From Austropuccinia psidii (lineage: Eukaryota > Basidiomycota > Pucciniomycetes > Pucciniales > Sphaerophragmiaceae): a stretch of 64,000 nt of DNA. Each line of letters opens with the position of its first letter. Position 1 is the first letter of the stretch. This document shows, piece after piece, positions 60,301 through 64,000 of this stretch. Made by a program: the position numbers and the translations under genes. Where the stretch lies: contig JALGQZ010000003.1 of the NCBI GenBank assembly GCA_023105745.1, positions 74,002,696 to 74,066,695 of the forward strand, given 5' to 3'. The notes under the pieces were generated by a model. It worked only from the letters and a program-made list of their open reading frames with translations. It did no database searches and was not told the DNA's origin.

Positions 60301-61089
60301 GATGGACAGACAGAGAGGGTAAATCAGATACTAGAACAGTACCTTTGGATGTATGTCAGTTATCATCAAGATGATTGGAACACCTGGCTTCCTCTGGCTG
60401 AATTTGCCTACAATAACTCTGACCACTCTTCAACAAAACAATCACCGTTTTTCACTGTTTATGGAAGAGATCCTCAATTTGACTCAGCTCACATCACTCA
60501 AGATACTCCTGCTGGAAAGTTATCAACAAAAATCCAATCAGTACAGCAAGATGTCAAGAGAGAACTTGAAGTTGCCATAAACAGGTTTAAGAGGTATGCA
60601 GATAAAAGTAGAGCAAGTCCACCTGTTTTCAATCCTGGTGACATGGTATGGCTTTCTTCCAAGAACATCAAATCAACCAGACCCACCAAAAAGCTGTCTG
60701 AAAGATGGCTGGGTCCTTTTCCAATCTTGAAGAAAGTCAGTACTCATGCCTACCACCTCAAGCTCCCTTCTCAATGGAAGTCCATCCACCCGGTTTTCCA
60801 TATTTCCCTTTTGGAACCAGTCAAGACGTCAACAATCCCAAATAGGCATCAAGAGCCTCCTCCTCCAATAATCATTGAAGAAGAAGAAGAATGGGAAGTC
60901 TCTCAAATACTGGACTCAAAGCTCAAGAGAGGAAAATTATGGTATTTGGTGGAATGGAAAGGTTTCAGTCAAGACCCAGAAAGATCCACTTGGGAACCAA
61001 CTGAAAACCTCAAGAATTGTCCTGAACTCGTCAAAGATTTTCACTCATTATATCCTGACAAGCCAGGACCCAATTCTTCAAGAGCTTGA
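57392..61089 (+). pseudogene. pol: El.6 pol with stop and two frameshifts
   Basis: Protease (IDSGATNSFIA near 57529), reverse transcriptase (YLDDIMVFS near 58720), RNase H, integrase (SMDFITQL; SDRGSLF; TERVNQ) and chromodomain (EEWEVSQILDSK..WYLVEWKGFSQDPERSTWEP near 60890-61010). Defects: TGA at 57448-57450 upstream of the protease; a short deletion near 59125-59145, between reverse transcriptase and RNase H; a one-base shift near 59590-59610. The integrase-chromodomain half (59578-61089) is otherwise open. Confidence 0.9.
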
Positions 61090-61873
61090 TTTTTTATGGT
61101 GCTTGGTGGGGAGGGGAATTACCAAAAGTAAGTCCCACTCCTGGTATGCACCTTTAGGGGTATTCTACTCTTTTATTGTGGTAAGCATCACCTTGGCCAC
61201 TCTGTGAGCACTTTGCAAATTTTGGACACAGATCTTTGGCCGGGCTTTTCAACGTCCAATTCCAAAATTTTGGCCATTTTCACTTGGGCAAATGGACCAT
61301 TCACTCTTTTATTTTGTTCTCCAAGTCTTTCAATTCAATTCAATCCTTCAACATTTTGTTTTTTTATTTTTATGGCACTGGCGGGAGTGGCAACTACCAA
61401 AAGTAAGTTCCTCTCCTGGTGTGCACTTCCCTGAGGGGTCTACAATCTTGTCAAAACATCACCTTGGCCACTTTGTGAGCACCTGGCATCAAATTTCTCT
61501 TTCCAGGTCCTTGGCCAATTTCAAAATCAGTTATCAACCTCAGTGATGAAGATTGGAACCTCCTCAAGATTCAATTCATGTTTCTCTTTTCTTTTCTTTC
61601 TTTATTTTCATTTTCATTCTTTATTTTTATTTTACTTTCATTTTAAATTTTCCTTTTATCACGTCAAAAAATTTCATTCATTTTAAAATTCAATTCAAAT
61701 CATGAAGCCAATGTCAAAAGAAGATCAAGCAAGTCCTGTGTCAAATGTCAAATTTTTAATATCAGTTTTCAAATTTTTTATCTTAATCAATCCTCTTGAA
61801 TCACTTTCTCAAAATCTTTCCAATAGCCTCAACAGGATTCACCTTGTGTTGGTGCTCAGGAGCTCACCATTCC
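61090..61873 (+). other. El.6 3' noncoding region with duplicated module
   Basis: Two copies (about 61098-61210 and 61370-61480) of the family module, with CCAAAAGTAAGT in the position of GAAAGTAAGT. A CT-rich stretch follows. No ORF is supported. Confidence 0.65.
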
Positions 61874-61887
61874 AAGGTGGGGGGTAC
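61874..61887 (+). promoter_or_regulatory. El.6 polypurine tract
   Basis: AAGGTGGGGGGTAC directly before the LTR. Confidence 0.75.
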
Positions 61888-63323
61888 TGTCACAACCATG
61901 GCAATTCACCTCCTTGGATCCCCATATGGCATATCAAGCCACAGTTCTTTTATGGCCAATTGGCCATATCCATCACCAGTGGCCAATATGGCCACGTCAT
62001 CATCTTATGGACCATTTATGGCCATTTGTGTTTTGGGGCCTTCATGGCCCTTCACCTCAATCCAGAACCCATAGCGGCAATTTATGCCCAAATGGGTATT
62101 TCTGGTCATTTCCCTCAAAACCAGGGGAAATGGCCCAAATGGCTGTTTTTGCGCATTTGCGCATTTTGCGCATTTTTGCGCACTTTTGCCCATTTTGCGC
62201 ACTTTGACGCAAAGTGTCCAAAAGACACTTTCCCGCCTTCTGGGCCAGTTTTTGGCTCAGAACCCAAAAGTGGCCAAAAACCCCAAAGGGCCCAGAAACA
62301 CCTTTCCAAGCTCTGAAGCCATCACATCAATCCTTTTCCCCTCTGCCTTTCCAACTCAAGACCTTTGGACGTAATCTTCTTGTCAATGAACCAATATGCC
62401 ATAAATGATGTTATATATCATTTTGCATCATTTTTCAACAGAAATTCAATGGTGGCAATATCAAATGGCCATTTCAACATTCCAACATCTCATCACGTCA
62501 TCAAGGCACCCAATCATTCCGAGGAATCATCAAGGCTCAAGAGCAAGTGTTTCAGCGTCAAAGACCAATGACGCCATCAAGCAGTCATTGGTTATTCTCA
62601 CTCCAAGTATTCCTTCCAAGGGAATACTGTCAATTCATTCTCAAAGTGTATTCAAGAGGCAGTGCCAAAAGAAGTTGTCAAGTGTCAAAGCTCCACTCAA
62701 TCCATCTTGGCAACCATATTCATTTCAATACAGTCTGGATCCATCAAGACCTGTATTTCATTTTCAATCATGGGAAATTCATTCAACCCAATTCAATTTC
62801 AATATTAGCCAGCTGTATCAATTCCCAAAACAATCAATACAGCCTCAAGGATCAATACAGATCAGTTTTCAGCCTGAAGAACTCAAGCTCCCAACTTTTC
62901 ACATATACCGGCTACCCTTTCCACCCTGGGGGGTTTTTCCCCAGTTAATTAATATACTTTGATTTTATTTTATCTTTATTTTCTTTTCATTTTAGTTAAG
63001 CAAATACTGATATTATTAAGTCAGTCATTTAGCACTTTTCTCTTTCTCTTTCTTTGCCTGTCAATGGATATTTGGTGGTCATATCCTTACTAATTCCATT
63101 ATTCATCTTTGGCAGGTTGAAACAGTGATTAAGGACTTACTTGGTTGGCTCTTTGGCCATTTGGCTTCCCTTTCCTCTCTGCATCTCATCTTGTACCTGC
63201 ATATCTTTTAGAGGAATTCATTACTATTATTTTTATTCTTTATTCTTTTGGAGTCTTCCAAGTGAGTTCCCTGATTGCTGAGTGCCAGGCCACTCTTGTA
63301 TTTCCACTAGAGCCCCTGTGACA
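61888..63323 (+). repeat. El.6 3' LTR, 1436 bp
   Basis: Almost the same as 54106-55562, but 21 bp shorter, mostly in the TTTGCGCA block (62148-62212). AGTTAATTAATATA is at 62943-62956. Confidence 0.95.
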
Positions 63324-63355
63324 CATTCTAATGGCCCCCAGAAGCCATTAGAATG
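63324..63355. repeat. Palindrome at the El.6 target site
   Basis: CATTCTAATGGC and GCCATTAGAATG form a perfect 12-bp stem with an 8-base loop. The CATTC target duplication is the first five bases of its left arm. Confidence 0.75.
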
Positions 63356-64000
63356 ATTATTTTAATTTTAATTTTTAATTCTATCATTTAATTAAAAAAA
63401 ATACTGATGATCTTTTTTTTTCTATAATTCACATTTCTTTTTTTTTTCTTTTTCATTTCTGGAATTTAAAAACTGATTTCATTTTTTTTCTTATTATTCA
63501 TTTATTTAATTTGAATAATATTTTACTGATTTTTTTTTGTTTTTTTTATTCATTTATTTTATTTCAAAAATCTTTTACTGATAATGATTTTTTTTTTGAT
63601 TTTTTTTAATCATTTATTTTATTTCAAAAATCATTTACTGATAATGATTTTTTTTTGATTTTTTTTAATCACTTATGTTATTTGAAAAATCATTTACTGA
63701 TAATGATTTTTTTTGATTCATTTATTTTATTTCAAAAATCATTTACTGATAATGATCTTTTTTTACTGATGATATTTGTTTTTCCTTTTTTTAATTTTTT
63801 GGGATAATAATCATTATTGACCCTTGATTGATTTTTTATTTTAATTTTTGTTTCACTTTTTCATTAATTTGTTCATATAGGGGAGGATTAATTATAAGAA
63901 TTTATTTTGCAATGTCATTTCATTTCCCATCCCTTCCATCATCCTTAAAATTCAAAAAAAAATCTCCTCCTCTCTCTCATTCTTCCAATCATTTTGATGA
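63356..64000. repeat. AT-rich DNA with ~60-bp tandem repeats
   Basis: 63510-63765 holds four to five copies of a ~60-bp unit with TTTACTGATAATGATT and ATTTATTTTATTTCAAAAATC. Copies differ mainly in T-run length. The last ~230 bp show no gene. Confidence 0.7.

Larger units (their letters stand above)
54106..63323 (+). mobile_element. El.6: complete family B relative, 9.2 kb, decayed
   Basis: LTRs of 1457 and 1436 bp bound it with a perfect CATTC duplication (54101-54105, 63324-63328). The internal order is leader, gag, pol, duplicated 3' module, polypurine tract. There is no antisense cassette. LTRs are twice the length of those in El.2 and El.5, but the ends and the transcript-start region are related. 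A gag deletion and several frameshifts show it is not autonomous. Confidence 0.95.

Noticed and set aside
63500..63770. Repeats near the window end considered as a centromeric satellite
   Set aside because: Only four to five diverged ~60-bp units; too few to support such a call.

Overview
The window is AT-rich fungal nuclear DNA dominated by nested LTR retrotransposons. The Gag and Pol proteins look like those I remember from the myrtle rust Austropuccinia psidii. Rust fungus (Pucciniales) is a confident call; the species is an inference from recall, not from a search. Short introns, a nine-exon class II fumarase gene and a rust-type Myb/SANT-like gene fragment agree with a rust genome.

Layout. 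Positions 1-31585 are a four-deep nest of Ty3/Gypsy elements. El.1 (family A, +, 1-9458) is intact and young and sits in the gag gene of El.2 (family B, +, 9459-17000). El.2 sits in the 5' LTR of El.3 (family A, +, 17001-25270). El.3 sits in the pol gene of El.4 (family A, -, 25271-31585). After a short spacer, El.5 (family B, -, 32031-42959) is complete with a CCTTG target duplication. It carries an antisense spliced ORF cassette and, inside that, a 464-bp TRIM-like mini-element with a GGCCA duplication. From 42960 to 54105 is the only non-nested host stretch: a GC-rich coding-like island, the fumarase gene (44860-46925), a MITE, an LTR fragment, and a Myb/SANT-like gene split by a solo LTR (50596-52787, duplication CAGGG). 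El.6 (family B relative, +, 54106-63323, duplication CATTC) follows, then low-complexity AT DNA to the end.

Mechanisms. Both families are chromodomain-bearing Ty3/Gypsy elements. Family B has gag and pol in different frames, joined at a canonical -1 slip heptamer (GGGAAAN). Just after its 5' LTR lies a sequence complementary to an internal LTR segment. That pairing is kept by a compensatory change between El.5 and El.6, which suggests Tf1-like self-priming. Family A is more unusual. Comparing three copies shows an extra ORF upstream of Gag, in the +1 frame, assembled from exons with introns at identical codon phases. Its initiator ATG appears to be created by the first splice (A|TG). It ends at a conserved CCCAAAG slip site that would pass ribosomes by -1 frameshift into Gag-Pol. 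I consider this the most interesting system in the window.
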